Positions 8,762 through 18,178 are shown, counted from the first letter of the stretch. The stretch: 64,000 bases of DNA from CAYFHQ01 sp964342805 (GCA_964342805.1 CAYFHQ010000001.1:42220-106219); one strand, 5' to 3'. Notes: generated by a model not told the origin, from the letters alone. Numbers and translations are program-made.

Positions 8762-9238
8762 ATGCAACCAATCCTATTCCTAACCTACACAGCCACATTC
8801 ATCAGCATAGCCATCGCCCTAACAGCCCTATTTGCCGAGGACAAGGGCAACTACAAACGCCCCCTACTCATCTGTGGCCTGGTCCTATTTATCGCTTGGG
8901 GTTATATCCTGATCCCTTTACATGGACCTAGAATGTTCATGGGCACCACAAAGGTCTACGAAAGTGTGGCCTATGGTGATCCTGTTGAGTTGTCACAGGA
9001 CCAGTCAAAGGCCTTGGTTGCTTTGATGGCTGACACCAAAATGTATAGGGTTGGCCATATCCCAAGTGTGTCCAGGGACAGTGTGGTGGAGTTGAGTTTT
9101 TTCAACAAACACTATTCGATCATCAATATTTATCTAAGTCAGGAAAACGACCGCTACTGGCATATCAACTATGATGGCAACCAGTACCGAATAAAAAACG
9201 GGCAAGCCTATTTGGACTTACTTGGACATGACGACTAA
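8762..9238 (+). CDS. Uncharacterised small protein with two N-terminal membrane segments
   Basis: I do not recognise this 158-residue protein. It begins MQPILFLTYTATF, with hydrophobic stretches near residues 4-24 and 36-55, followed by a soluble part of about 100 residues ending in DLLGHDD. The ATG at 8762 was chosen for the GAGGT site upstream; a frame from 8744 is possible. Codon usage returns here to the GC-richer style of the genome, marking the right edge of the AT-rich insert. A strong terminator follows. Confidence 0.55.
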   Translation: MQPILFLTYTATFISIAIALTALFAEDKGNYKRPLLICGLVLFIAWGYILIPLHGPRMFMGTTKVYESVAYGDPVELSQDQSKALVALMADTKMYRVGHIPSVSRDSVVELSFFNKHYSIINIYLSQENDRYWHINYDGNQYRIKNGQAYLDLLGHDD

Positions 9239-9254
9239 AGTGCATAGAACGTTG

Positions 9255-9288
9255 AAAACGCTGAGATCATTTGTTCTCAGCGTTTTTT
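9255..9288 (+). terminator. Intrinsic terminator
   Basis: AACGCTGAGA pairs with TCTCAGCGTT around an eight-base loop and is followed by six T residues, 17 bases after the stop at 9238. Confidence 0.9.
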
Positions 9289-9398
9289 AATACTTGTTAC
9301 ACTTTCGTTAAAGGTACATTATTACCTATCCACATTTTACAGAATATGCTATTGTAGTAAAGGTTTATACATACTCTAACTATTACGAGGAAATGCAT

Positions 9399-9962
9399 AT
9401 GCGCATAAAACAATTTCAAAAACGAGTCATGGCTGTTTTGGCTGTGCTGATTTTAGCCGTCCTCATTTGGGAGAACCTGTCCTATAGCCGGGGAGACGCC
9501 CAGGGGGCCGTTGAGGCCTACTGCCTGGAAAAAGGCTATGACATCACCACCCTAGACTTTGACGACCAAGGTTACATAGACATTGCTGAACTCTTGTCTT
9601 CCCGTGATGAACGATGGGCGGTGACCACCCAAACGCCCAAGAACCTGTATGAGAAGACCTTTTATCGGTATACCTTCAGCGGTAGGGGCTTTCACACGGA
9701 CACAGAAGACTACCAGACCAACTATAACCAGAATAAAGGTGTTCACCACAGTGGCCTGTCCCATGGTTATTTTGTTGTGGTAGACAACCAGGTCATAGGA
9801 GGTTGGGCTTATCCAACAGTGGCCTATGATTCCCACCAAGACATGATTTTCGGTGGAGGCTACTCCTTCGTCAACGACGGCCTTGGGGAGTGGGAGGACT
9901 TTGACATCTACCATGACAAGTGGAACCAGGAGCTGGACCAGATCATCAAAGAAAACTTATAG
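9399..9962 (+). CDS. Uncharacterised membrane-anchored or exported protein
   Basis: The 187-residue product has a basic start followed by the hydrophobic segment VMAVLAVLILAVLIW (about 10-25) and then a soluble domain rich in aromatic and acidic residues (YDITTLDFDDQGYIDI, HHSGLSHGYFVVVDNQ). It is likely anchored outside the membrane. The second ATG at 9399 is preferred over 9393 because the GAGG site is then eight rather than two bases away. I do not recognise the family. It stands alone between two terminators. Confidence 0.55.
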   Translation: MRIKQFQKRVMAVLAVLILAVLIWENLSYSRGDAQGAVEAYCLEKGYDITTLDFDDQGYIDIAELLSSRDERWAVTTQTPKNLYEKTFYRYTFSGRGFHTDTEDYQTNYNQNKGVHHSGLSHGYFVVVDNQVIGGWAYPTVAYDSHQDMIFGGGYSFVNDGLGEWEDFDIYHDKWNQELDQIIKENL

Positions 9963-9972
9963 ACTTCAAGCG

Positions 9973-10011
9973 AAAAGGGATTGCCCGTGTCTAATGGTCA
10001 ATCCCTTTTTT
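9973..10011 (+). terminator. Intrinsic terminator
   Basis: AAAAGGGATTG pairs with CAATCCCTTTT, followed by T residues, 10 bases after the stop at 9962. The A-run on the left arm may also serve the minus-strand gene ending at 10030. Confidence 0.85.
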
Positions 10012-10029
10012 CATTCTCTACATTCTCTA

Positions 10030-10260
10030 CTATGCTGCATTCCCTTTATTGGCCTTCTTCAGTTCCTTATAAATCCGGTCTAACTTTTCCCCTAGATAAA
10101 TGACCCCACCTATAAAAATGGCTGAAGCAATGCTCACTGCAAAGGCACCAGAATAAGAGGACACACCTCCGAACATGGATTCTTCTAAACCAATAATGAC
10201 CCAAATCATAAAGATGGGCATGGCCACCAGGAAGAGTTGTACTTTCACGTCTTTTAACAT
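10030..10260 (-). CDS. Small two-helix membrane protein of unknown function
   Basis: The 76-residue product starts MLKDVKVQLFLVAMP at an ATG with AAGGAGG upstream; a longer frame to 10383 overlaps the araC-type gene and is not needed. Two hydrophobic segments (about 7-23 and 35-55) are followed by a basic tail, KLDRIYKELKKANKGNAA, that is probably cytoplasmic and helical. No family is recognised. It lies directly downstream of the AraC-type regulator on the same strand. Confidence 0.55.
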   Translation of the reverse strand: MLKDVKVQLFLVAMPIFMIWVIIGLEESMFGGVSSYSGAFAVSIASAIFIGGVIYLGEKLDRIYKELKKANKGNAA

Positions 10261-10354
10261 GGGAACCTCCTTCACTCTACAAGAGTATATCAGGATTTCC
10301 AAATATCGGAGGCTATTGGCTTGCACTGACAATAACTTGCCACATTGGCCTGGG

Positions 10355-11230
10355 CTACACGGATACCTTTTGACTCTCCACAAAGGCCGACGGGGTCATG
10401 CCCCCATGCTTACGGAAGAACTTGGTCATATTTGTTTGTTCAGAAAAGCCCAGTTCTTCAGCGATTTCAGCCATGGTCAACTCGCCTGTAGACAAGTACC
10501 GCTTGATCTCTAGGACAAGCCGATTAATGATAAAGTCCTTAGCAGACTGGTCCACCGCTTGCCTGGTATGTTGGTTGATGGTCTTGGTCGTCACATGGAG
10601 CAGGTCTGCATAGTCTTTTACAGCCCGCTTGCTTTTATAGTGCTTCTCTACTAGGTCCATAAATTGAATAAAAAGTTGGTGGCCAAAGGCATCCTTCAAA
10701 TGAACCGTCTGGCTCCGTTGGTGTTGGATGTGGAGCATAATGGTGCGGAAGTGGGCGTGTAAAAGAGTCGGCAAGGCCGCATCTTCTGCTTGGTTTGCCA
10801 GTTGGAAGAGGATATGGAAGAGTTGTCGGGTAAGGCTCCCCTCCTCGGCTGACAGGTTAACAATGGGTGATCGGTATTGGTTGAGGAAGGGGTCGATGAT
10901 ATCGGCAGCATGGACCATGTCCTTGGTGTAGAGGAAGGTGTCGGTGAAGTGGATGATATAGCCCTCCATGGAGTCATTGAGCATGTAGCGGTGGACCCGG
11001 TGGCGGTTGATCAAGGCGATTTGACCAGCTTGTAAAGGAAAGACTTCAAAATCAATTTCATGGTGGCCAGACCCCTTGGTAATGTAGATCAAGGAATAGA
11101 AGTTGACCCGGTAGTGCTTGCGGGCGATGGCCATTTTATGGGGTTGATTAAAGTCCGACAGGGTGGTGATCTCAAACCCTTGGATAGACCTGCCACTGGG
11201 CTTAAAGCCGATTCGTTTAATGGGTACCAT
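10355..11230 (-). CDS. AraC family transcriptional regulator with N-terminal cupin
   Basis: The 291-residue protein has a cupin-like sensing half (YITKGSGHHEIDFEVFPLQAGQIALIN, about 50-80) and a C-terminal double helix-turn-helix of AraC type (about 185-285): YADLLHVTTKTINQHTRQ, then TMAEIAEELGFSEQTNMTK and FFRKHGGMTPSAF. The start has GAGGAGG upstream. The ligand is unknown. The nearest genes are the small membrane protein downstream and the LysM/SnoaL secreted protein upstream, which a terminator separates from it. Confidence 0.88.
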   Translation of the reverse strand: MVPIKRIGFKPSGRSIQGFEITTLSDFNQPHKMAIARKHYRVNFYSLIYITKGSGHHEIDFEVFPLQAGQIALINRHRVHRYMLNDSMEGYIIHFTDTFLYTKDMVHAADIIDPFLNQYRSPIVNLSAEEGSLTRQLFHILFQLANQAEDAALPTLLHAHFRTIMLHIQHQRSQTVHLKDAFGHQLFIQFMDLVEKHYKSKRAVKDYADLLHVTTKTINQHTRQAVDQSAKDFIINRLVLEIKRYLSTGELTMAEIAEELGFSEQTNMTKFFRKHGGMTPSAFVESQKVSV

Positions 11231-11272
11231 GCTTGCCTCCTCACCTCTTTGTTTCTAGTATACCCAATGGAG

Positions 11273-11317
11273 AAAAGGACTGCTATCCCCACTGGTAGGT
11301 GAAGACGGGCAGTCCTT
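11273..11317 (-). terminator. Terminator of the LysM/SnoaL gene
   Basis: Read on the minus strand, AAGGACTGC pairs with GCAGTCCTT and ends in TTTT. It lies between the stop at 11361 and the AraC-type gene. Confidence 0.7.
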
Positions 11318-11360
11318 GGTTATCTTGTTATGAATTGTTAGCTATGGGCAGGTGCTTTAA

Positions 11361-12344
11361 CTAGAACTTGCCGTTGTCGTTCTTCCACTGGTCTTTGGCA
11401 GGGATTTCTTCAATGACGTCCCAGTGTTCAGCAATCTTGCCGTTTTCTACCCTAAAGAGGTCGTAGAAGGCCACGTGCTTGCCTGCGAAGTCTCCCTCAG
11501 ACATGACGAGAACAAAGTTCCCCTCTCCCAGTACCCGGTGAACCTTGGTATAAGTCATGGTTAGGCTCTGCTTGGCCATGGCTTCTAGGGCAGCCCCTAG
11601 GCCGGATAGGCCGTCTGCTATCCCTGTGTTGTGCTGGAGGTAGCTGTCGCCGTCAAAGTAGGAAGCCAGTTTTTCCATACGGCCATTTACCAAAATGTCG
11701 TCAACAAAATTAGCAACCAGGTCTTTGTTTTCTTCCGTCTTGTCCAGGTCAGTGGAAGCCGTAGGGCCGTCCAGTTCCGTACGGCCACTTGGGTTGGCTT
11801 GTTCAGCCTTTACCGTCAGGTTGTCCCAGTGTTCTACAATGAGGCCGTCCTCAAAACGGAATACGTCAAAGCCGACTTTTGGGACAAAGAAGTTGTAGTC
11901 TGTGTGGGTAAACACATAGTCTCCGTCTGCAAAGGCACGGACAGTGTTGACCTTGGCTGTGCCCTCTGGAATCATGGACAGTAGTTCTCCGAATCCAGCT
12001 AGGCCGTCTGCTGCGCCCAGGTTGTGCTGGATGTACTTGTTGGGGTTGATGTAGGCTACTGGTGCAGTGTCACCTGTTTCGATACTCTTGAGTAGGGCTA
12101 CAACCTTGTCTTTGTTGGTCATGTCTTCATCTCCTTTAATGGTCAGGACTTCCCCAGGGAAAATAAGGTTTGGGTTGTCCATTTGGTTGTCTTTTGCGAT
12201 TTGTTGCCATGTGGTGTCATGGGCCAGGGCAATCTTCCAAAGAACGTCACCGGATTTTACCGTGTAGTCAGTGGTAGCAAAGCCCAGGCTTGTCATGATG
12301 AAAACGAGCACCAGGGTCATGGTCATCATCAGTTTCTTTTTCAT
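11361..12344 (-). CDS. Secreted LysM protein with two tandem SnoaL-like domains
   Basis: The 327-residue protein has a signal peptide (MKKKLMMTMTLVLVFIMTSLGFA), a LysM domain (about 27-72: YTVKSGDVLWKIA, GEVLTIKG) and two related SnoaL/NTF2-like domains (about 80-190 and 205-320). The repeats share YIQHN/YLQHN, ADGLAGFG/ADGLSGLG and VEHWD/AEHWD. LysM would hold it on peptidoglycan. SnoaL-like folds bind small hydrophobic molecules and some act as aldol-type enzymes, but the substrate is unknown. The ATG at 12344 is preferred because the AAGGAG site is then at proper distance; ATG 12350 lies too close. It stands as a single gene between two terminators. The combination of LysM with a duplicated SnoaL unit is unusual. 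Confidence 0.75.
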   Translation of the reverse strand: MKKKLMMTMTLVLVFIMTSLGFATTDYTVKSGDVLWKIALAHDTTWQQIAKDNQMDNPNLIFPGEVLTIKGDEDMTNKDKVVALLKSIETGDTAPVAYINPNKYIQHNLGAADGLAGFGELLSMIPEGTAKVNTVRAFADGDYVFTHTDYNFFVPKVGFDVFRFEDGLIVEHWDNLTVKAEQANPSGRTELDGPTASTDLDKTEENKDLVANFVDDILVNGRMEKLASYFDGDSYLQHNTGIADGLSGLGAALEAMAKQSLTMTYTKVHRVLGEGNFVLVMSEGDFAGKHVAFYDLFRVENGKIAEHWDVIEEIPAKDQWKNDNGKF

Positions 12345-12480
12345 GGTCATTCTCCTTAAAAGGCATTAGTCTTTGTATTTTCAGCGGCCGGCGCTGTGTT
12401 TTATGGTTACATGTTATCGGAGAAGACTGGAGATAGACAGGTTAAAAGACAAGGGAAATTGGTTAAAATGAAACCCAATA

Positions 12481-12527
12481 AAAAAGCACATGTCTCCGAC
12501 CAGGCCCGGTCAGGGATCATGTGCTTT
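12481..12527 (-). terminator. Terminator, probably of the AEC transporter gene
   Basis: On the minus strand AAAGCACATG pairs with CATGTGCTTT with an inner GACC/GGTC stem, followed by TTTTTT. It lies about 130 bases after the transporter stop. The gap 12345-12655 in which it lies shows no gene; its left part must hold the promoter of the LysM gene. Confidence 0.65.
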
Positions 12528-12655
12528 CGGTTATTTGGGCAGTTTATATATACGCCTCACTTACCTTATGACACCAGTATAAGGGGGCGCTTCACTTCGT
12601 TTCTCAAAGTTAATCATGGTTACGATCAACCTTACAAGTTCTTGTCCCCCATGCA

Positions 12656-13597
12656 CTAGCCCACCATAATCAGCAGGTAGGGAATATACAAAATCAGGGA
12701 CATAAATATGCTTAAGACCACCAAGTTGTTGGTCACCTCGGCCTGGACCCGGCCTGCATACTGCTCTGCAAATATAGGCAGGGAGAAAGGTGGTGAGGTG
12801 ATCAAGAAGGTGTAGTAGGCATGGTTAAAGAGGTCGCTTGGGGGTGCAATGAGGTCAATGACTAGGAACTTCATGGCATAACCAATGACTAAAATAATCA
12901 CATAACGGATGGCCAGGTACTGGAGGCTCTTGCCCAGGTGGTCCGGGTTGATCTTGAGGGTAAAGCCAATGATAAAGAGGATCAAAGGTGTTGCTAGGCC
13001 TGCCAGATAGACCAAAGACTGGTCAATGGCCCCCAGTAAGGGATAGGCCTCAACCCAGCTGGCAAATCCAATGATGTTGAAGACAATACCCAGAAGGACG
13101 GACAAGACCAGGGGGGACCGGAAAATAGCCAAGACGTCCCGGAGGCCAACCGATTCTCCGCCAAACCGCATCTTCATCATGTTGTAAAAGGCAATCCATA
13201 TGAATAACTCGTGTCCCATACCCAAAATGGATATGACCGACAGGTTTTCTGCCCCAAAGACCGTGGCAAACAGCGGTATGCTCAGGAGGCCAAAGGAAAA
13301 GGCAGTGGTGGTATAGGGCAGGAAGGGGTCGTCCTTGATAAAGAGCTTGTGGACCAGCCAGCCGCCTCCATAGAAGAGGAAGAGCATGACAATGACGGCC
13401 ACCGTAATGTAAAACTGGTCTGCCCCCAGTTCCATATAAACAAAGGTCCTGAACAATATGGCTGGCAGGGACACATTAATGACCAGCTTTTTTATGTCTG
13501 CCAATGACGACGGTTGGATATACTCTGTTCGTTTCAGGATGACGCCACCCAAAATCAATAGCAATAAGGGGAGGACTTTTGAAAGTACTGCGATCAT
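12656..13597 (-). CDS. AEC family transporter (auxin efflux carrier / malonate permease type)
   Basis: The 313-residue membrane protein has about ten hydrophobic segments in the two-times-five layout of the AEC family, with the conserved opening VLPLLLLILGGVILKR and the cross-over region LPAILFRTFVYMEL. Members export or import small carboxylates such as malate, malonate or 2-oxoglutarate; the substrate here is not readable. The start has GAGGTGG just upstream and lies nine bases after the MazG-like gene, so the two form an operon. Confidence 0.8.
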   Translation of the reverse strand: MIAVLSKVLPLLLLILGGVILKRTEYIQPSSLADIKKLVINVSLPAILFRTFVYMELGADQFYITVAVIVMLFLFYGGGWLVHKLFIKDDPFLPYTTTAFSFGLLSIPLFATVFGAENLSVISILGMGHELFIWIAFYNMMKMRFGGESVGLRDVLAIFRSPLVLSVLLGIVFNIIGFASWVEAYPLLGAIDQSLVYLAGLATPLILFIIGFTLKINPDHLGKSLQYLAIRYVIILVIGYAMKFLVIDLIAPPSDLFNHAYYTFLITSPPFSLPIFAEQYAGRVQAEVTNNLVVLSIFMSLILYIPYLLIMVG

Positions 13598-13606
13598 GGT
13601 CCACCT

Positions 13607-13930
13607 CTACTTTTCGATAATCACGTGTTCTAGGATAATGCCTTCTTCAAAACCACCCCGCTTGGACCGTTTGTCTTTCTGGATGGTGGCGATGGTAGCC
13701 GGGTCAAAGCCATGGTATTTGACCAGGGCGTCAATGACTTCCAGGATGTCTGCAATTTCTTCTTCACAGGGGTTGGCCACGAACTCCCTGACCTCTTCCT
13801 GGAGTTTGCAGGTCAGCTTGTCCTTGTATTCCAGCTGGTCGGCCTTGTGGCACTTGTGGGTATTGTGGTCGGATTCAATGACTGCTGGAATTTTGTCTCT
13901 GACCAGCTTGTTATAGGTGATTTTTGGCAT
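13607..13930 (-). CDS. MazG-like / phosphoribosyl-ATP pyrophosphohydrolase family nucleotide hydrolase
   Basis: This 107-residue protein has the all-alpha NTP pyrophosphatase pattern: YNKLVRDKIP at residues 6-15, then LQEEVREFV and EEEIADILEVIDAL, whose clustered acidic residues fit the EExxE...ExxD metal site. It is short for His pathway HisE and stands outside a his operon, so a house-cleaning role on non-standard nucleotides is likelier. It is the first gene of a pair with the AEC transporter. Confidence 0.75.
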   Translation of the reverse strand: MPKITYNKLVRDKIPAVIESDHNTHKCHKADQLEYKDKLTCKLQEEVREFVANPCEEEIADILEVIDALVKYHGFDPATIATIQKDKRSKRGGFEEGIILEHVIIEK

Positions 13931-14013
13931 GGGTGTTCTCCTATCTGAAGGGCCTGACTGGGCCCTGGGACTCGTCGTCTCTTACATACCCTAACATTGT
14001 ACCATTGAATAGG

Positions 14014-14056
14014 CAAAACAACACCCCATCGACCGTCTCGATGGGGTGTTGCTGTT
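14014..14056 (-). terminator. Terminator of the hydroxyproline operon
   Basis: A perfect 14-base stem CAACACCCCATCGA / TCGATGGGGTGTTG with a five-base loop stands about 55 bases after the pruA stop. T residues (TTGTTTTG) follow on the minus strand. Confidence 0.85.
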
Positions 14057-14106
14057 TCGGGATATTGCGTCTACTCAAGGCTAGGAGACACTGGGGAGTG
14101 TGTTCC

Positions 14107-15781
14107 CTAGAGTTGTATGCATTCTAGATCATAGGCCCCATGCTTTTTGCCGTCACAGGAGGCCATATTGCCATAGGCATAGGCCGTTGGTGGACAGTGG
14201 TTTTCCTTTATGGTCCTCGGGGACACCCATCTGAGGAGGTTGAGCAGGCTGCCGGCCTTGTCATTGGTGCCAGAGGCCCGAGACCCGCCGAAGGGTTGCT
14301 GGCCCACAACGGCACCCGTGGGCTTGTCGTTGATATAGAAGTTGCCCGCCGCATGGCAGAGGCGCTGGGTCATGTACTGAATCCGGTCCCGGTCACTGGA
14401 AAAAATGGCCCCAGTGAGGGCGTAGACGGTGGACGTGTCGCACAGGTCCAGGGTCTTGTCAAAGTCCTCCAGTTCATAAACGTAGACAGTCAGGACAGGA
14501 CCAAAGATTTCTTCTGTCATGGTCTTGAAGTCCGGGGTCTTAGCCAAAATAAGGGTGGGTTCCACAAAGTAGCCCTCTGACTTGTCCCCATGGCCGCCAC
14601 TGATAATGTCAGCGTTTGGCGACTGGTGGGCATGCTCGATATAGTCCATGATATTATCGTATGACTTGTCGTCAATAACCGCCCCCATGAAGTTTTCAAA
14701 GTGGTCAACGGGCCCCATTTTAATGGTTTCCATTTCTTTGACCAAGAGGGGTTCTAGTTCTTCCCATAGGGAGCTGGGCACATAGGCCCTGGAAGCGGCT
14801 GAACACTTTTGTCCCTGGAACTCAAAAGATCCCCGAATAAGGGCAGTGGTCAGGGCCTGGACGTCGGCAGTTTCGTCTGCAAAGACAAAGTCCTTACCCC
14901 CAGTTTCCCCCACCAGTCTAGGGTAGGACCGATAGGTTCCCACCCGGTCCCCCCACCTGCTTCCACAGGTGGTTAAATACCCCCGTGGACCCAGTGAAGT
15001 GGATACCTGCCAAATGAGTAGAGGACAGGGCTGTGTCCCCCACGACTGGGCCGTCTCCGGGAATGAAGTTAATGACACCCGGCGGAAGGCCAGCCTCCAT
15101 GAGGACCTTCATCATGAAGTAGTTGGAATAAACTGCAGGGCCAGAAGGCTTCCAGAGGACCGCATTGCCCATCATGGCCGGGGCGGCAGCCAGGTTGCCC
15201 CCAATGGAGGTGAAGTTAAAGGGAGAAATCGCCAGGACAAAACCTTCTAGCCCCCGGTACTCTACCCGGTTCCATTCCACTTCAGTGGAGTCCGGTTGGA
15301 TGTCATAGATCTGCTTCATATAGTCCACATTGAAGTTGAGGAAGTCGATCATTTCACAGGCGGCGTCAATTTCCGCCTGTTGGACAGTCTTGCTTTGGCC
15401 CAGCATGGTGGACCCATTAATGAGGGCCCGATACTTGCCCTGCAAGAGGACAGCCGCCTTTTTGAATATGGCAGCCCGTTGTTCCCAGGGCATGAGGCTC
15501 CAGGTCTTTCTCGCCTCCAGGGCCGCCTCTATGGCCTGGTTGACCTGGTCAGGTCCTGCCTTGTGGTACTTGGCTAAGACATGGCCGTGGTTATGGGGCA
15601 TGACGCAGGTCCCCATCCGGCCCGTTTTGACTTCCTTTCCCCCGATAATCAGGGGGATTTCCACTTCCTTGGCTGACAGGTCCGCCAGCATGGTTTTCAG
15701 TTCTGACCGTTCGCAGGACAGGGGGGCGTACCCCTTGACTGGCTCATTTTTCGGTGTCATTGCCTTGTAGTTGTAATTCAT
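14107..15781 (-). pseudogene. pruA: L-glutamate gamma-semialdehyde (P5C) dehydrogenase, ALDH4 type, split by +1 frameshift
   Basis: Two overlapping frames together make a 557-residue ALDH4A1-type dehydrogenase that oxidises P5C/glutamate semialdehyde to glutamate with NAD. The first frame (15781 to 14918) gives GFVLAISPFNFTSIGGNLAAAP and HFTGSTGVFNHLWKQVG; the second (to 14107) resumes with GTYRSYPRLVGETGGKDF, with catalytic Glu in GETGGK and Cys in GQKCSAASR. Removing one base from the six-C run at 14949-14954 restores the frame exactly. A C-terminal tail of about 20 residues containing ASCDGKKHG exceeds the usual family end. It is the last gene of the operon, nine bases after hypD. Whether the lesion is real, phase-variable or a sequencing error cannot be told. 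Confidence 0.85.
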
Positions 15782-15790
15782 GGTCTCTTC

Positions 15791-18178
15791 CTATGCCTTT
15801 CCACCGAAACCCGATTGTTCGGTACGCTCTATGATCTCGTCTTGCAGGTTTTTGTTGAGGTTGTTGAAGTAGTCACTGTAGCCCGCCACCCGGACAATGA
15901 GGTTTTGATAAAGGTCAGGGTGCTGTTGGGCTTCCTTTAACTTGGCCACGTCAAACACATTGAACTGGATATGGTGGCCATCCATGGCAAAGTAGGCCCG
16001 GATCAGACCCTTTAACTGGTTGAGACCTGCCTGTCCCTGGAGGAGGTCCGGTGACAAACGCTGGTTGAGGAGGGTCCCCCCAGTACGCAGGTGGTCCATC
16101 TTTCCCGCTGACTGGATCACAGCCGTGGGCCCGTGTTTGTCCACCCCTTGGACAGGGGAAATGCCCTCTGAAAGGGGCCGGTACTTCTTCCTGCCGTCTG
16201 GTGTTGCCCCAATGACCGACCCAAAATAAACATGGGAGGTGGTGGGCAACATTTGAATATGGTAGGTCCCGCCGGAAGCCGTGGGACGGCCGTCAACTGC
16301 AGTGAAAAAGGCTTCAAAGACCTGGACCATAATGTCGTCTGCCAGGTTGTCGTCATTCCCGTATTTGGGCGTCCGCATACGGAGCCGGGTCCGCTCCTTT
16401 TCATAGCCTTCAAAGTCTGCATGGATCATGGTTAGGACTTGGTCCATGTCCCAGGTTTGCTGGTCAAACACATGGGTCTTAATGGCAGACAGGGAGTCCG
16501 TTATGGTCCCGATCCCCACCCCCTGGATATAACGGGTGTTGTAACGGGCACCCCCATTGTTGTAGTCCCTGGCACTTTGAATACAGTCATCTGTCACGAT
16601 GGACAAAAAGGGAGCTGGCATCTTCTTGGCATAAAGCTGCTCGATGACCTGGTTGCCCCTGATCTTAATGTCCACCACATGGTTGAGCTGGTCCTCAAAG
16701 GCCGCCATGAGGTCATGAAAGGACCCAAAGGCGGTAGGATCACCCGTGTCCTTGCCAATCCTCTTGCCGGTCAAGGGGTCTAGGCCCCTATGGAGGGTGA
16801 GTTCAAGGATCTTGACCAGGTTGAGGTAGCCCGTCAGGATAAAGGCCTCCTTGCCAAAACAACCCACTTCCACACAACCACTTGTCCCCCCGGTTAAGGC
16901 GTCAGCTGGGGTTTTCCCGCATCGGACAAGTTCCTGTACTACGGCGTCGGCGTTGAAGACCGAGGGAAAACCCATGCCTTCCCGAATGACCTTGCCGGCC
17001 TCAATGAGGAAGTCGTCAGGGTTGACCCGACTGACCTGGATGTTGTTGCTGGGCTGGAGAATGCGCAGGTCCTCTATGACCTCCAGGAGGAGGTAGGAAA
17101 CCGCATTGACCCCTGAGGTCCCGTCGGGCAGGAGGCCGCCAATATTGATATTGCAAAAGTCCGTGTAGGTCCCGCTTTCCTTGAGGGTGATCCCCACCTT
17201 GGGTGGTGCCGGCTGGTTGTTAAACTTGATAAAAAAACACTCTAAGAGTTCCTTGGCCCCCTCCCGGGTCAAGGTTCCCGCCTCTAGTTCCCTTTCATAA
17301 AAGGGATAGAGGTGGTGGTCCAGCTTGCCCGGACAAAAGGCGTCCCATGTGTTGAGTTCGTTGATCACGGTCAGGTGGACAAACCAGTACATCTGCAGGG
17401 CCTCGTGGAAGGTCCTGGGGGCCTGGGCAGGTACCTGGTCACAGACCTGGGCTACCTGGAGGAGGTCGGTCTTTTCTTGGGGATCGTCTGTCGTCTCCGC
17501 CCGGTCCCTGGCCGCTTGTCCATACCGCCTACCAAAGGTCATGATGGCGTCACAACAGATGGCCATGGCCTTGAGCTGCTCCCGCTTGCCATAGGCCTCC
17601 GGGTCGGTCAGGTCGTCAAGGCGGTCCATCTGGGCCTCTATGTCCGCCTTCCACTGGACAAACCCCTTCTTGTAGAGCTTGTCGTCCCCCACCGCATGGC
17701 CGGGCGCCCTTTGCTCCATGAACTCCGTAAAAACGCCCGCCTCATAGAGGGCCTTCCATTCCGGTGTCATGAGGCCAACCACATGGTCCCGAATGGACTT
17801 GCCCGCCCACTGGGGAATGATCTCCTCCTCCTGGATGGTCCTGGAGGCCGGGTCCACCTTGAAACTGATCTTGGCCCTCCCGTCCATAATGTCCAGGTCC
17901 TCCAGGGTGTGGCAGCAGAGCTCTGGATAGGTGGGCGTCTCACAGGGACTGGGTCCCCTCTCCCCAACAATCAACTCTCCCCTGCCAATATGGAGGGCCT
18001 TGTGGGTCAAAATATGTTCCAGGGTCCTGGCCCTCAGCACAGGGATAGACACCCTGCCTTCATAAGCTTCATAGGCCTCAGTGACCAGCCGTGCCCGTTC
18101 CATGGAAATCCGCGGAATGGCCTCCACACTCTCCTGACGAAGCCGCCGTACCCGTTCATTCATGCCATATTGGCCCAT
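15791..18178 (-). CDS. hypD: Trans-4-hydroxy-L-proline dehydratase, glycyl radical enzyme
   Basis: The 795-residue protein is a complete glycyl radical enzyme: PFL domain with active-site Cys435 and base Glu437 in GGTSGCVEVGCFGKEAF, and the radical Gly766 in VRVAGYSDYF. The Cys-x-Glu arrangement is that of dehydratases and C-N/C-O lyases, not of pyruvate formate-lyase (Cys-Cys). The GCVExGCFGKEA context, length and position match Clostridioides HypD as I remember it (789 residues). It converts hydroxyproline to P5C, with loss of water. The ATG at 18178 has GGGAGG upstream and lies one base after the hypE stop; an upstream frame to 18208 is not needed. The neighbouring P5C dehydrogenase strongly supports hydroxyproline over glycerol, propanediol or choline as substrate. 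Confidence 0.82.
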   Translation of the reverse strand: MGQYGMNERVRRLRQESVEAIPRISMERARLVTEAYEAYEGRVSIPVLRARTLEHILTHKALHIGRGELIVGERGPSPCETPTYPELCCHTLEDLDIMDGRAKISFKVDPASRTIQEEEIIPQWAGKSIRDHVVGLMTPEWKALYEAGVFTEFMEQRAPGHAVGDDKLYKKGFVQWKADIEAQMDRLDDLTDPEAYGKREQLKAMAICCDAIMTFGRRYGQAARDRAETTDDPQEKTDLLQVAQVCDQVPAQAPRTFHEALQMYWFVHLTVINELNTWDAFCPGKLDHHLYPFYERELEAGTLTREGAKELLECFFIKFNNQPAPPKVGITLKESGTYTDFCNINIGGLLPDGTSGVNAVSYLLLEVIEDLRILQPSNNIQVSRVNPDDFLIEAGKVIREGMGFPSVFNADAVVQELVRCGKTPADALTGGTSGCVEVGCFGKEAFILTGYLNLVKILELTLHRGLDPLTGKRIGKDTGDPTAFGSFHDLMAAFEDQLNHVVDIKIRGNQVIEQLYAKKMPAPFLSIVTDDCIQSARDYNNGGARYNTRYIQGVGIGTITDSLSAIKTHVFDQQTWDMDQVLTMIHADFEGYEKERTRLRMRTPKYGNDDNLADDIMVQVFEAFFTAVDGRPTASGGTYHIQMLPTTSHVYFGSVIGATPDGRKKYRPLSEGISPVQGVDKHGPTAVIQSAGKMDHLRTGGTLLNQRLSPDLLQGQAGLNQLKGLIRAYFAMDGHHIQFNVFDVAKLKEAQQHPDLYQNLIVRVAGYSDYFNNLNKNLQDEIIERTEQSGFGGKA

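Noticed and set aside
10261..10383. N-terminal extension of the small membrane protein frame (MWRVKRYPCSPGQCG...)
   Set aside because: It overlaps the end of the AraC-type gene, has no ribosome site, and a perfect AAGGAGG stands before the internal ATG at 10260.
12396..12659. Plus-strand frame of 87 codons between the LysM and AEC genes
   Set aside because: It runs through the terminator hairpin at 12481-12527, has no ribosome site and no protein-like pattern.
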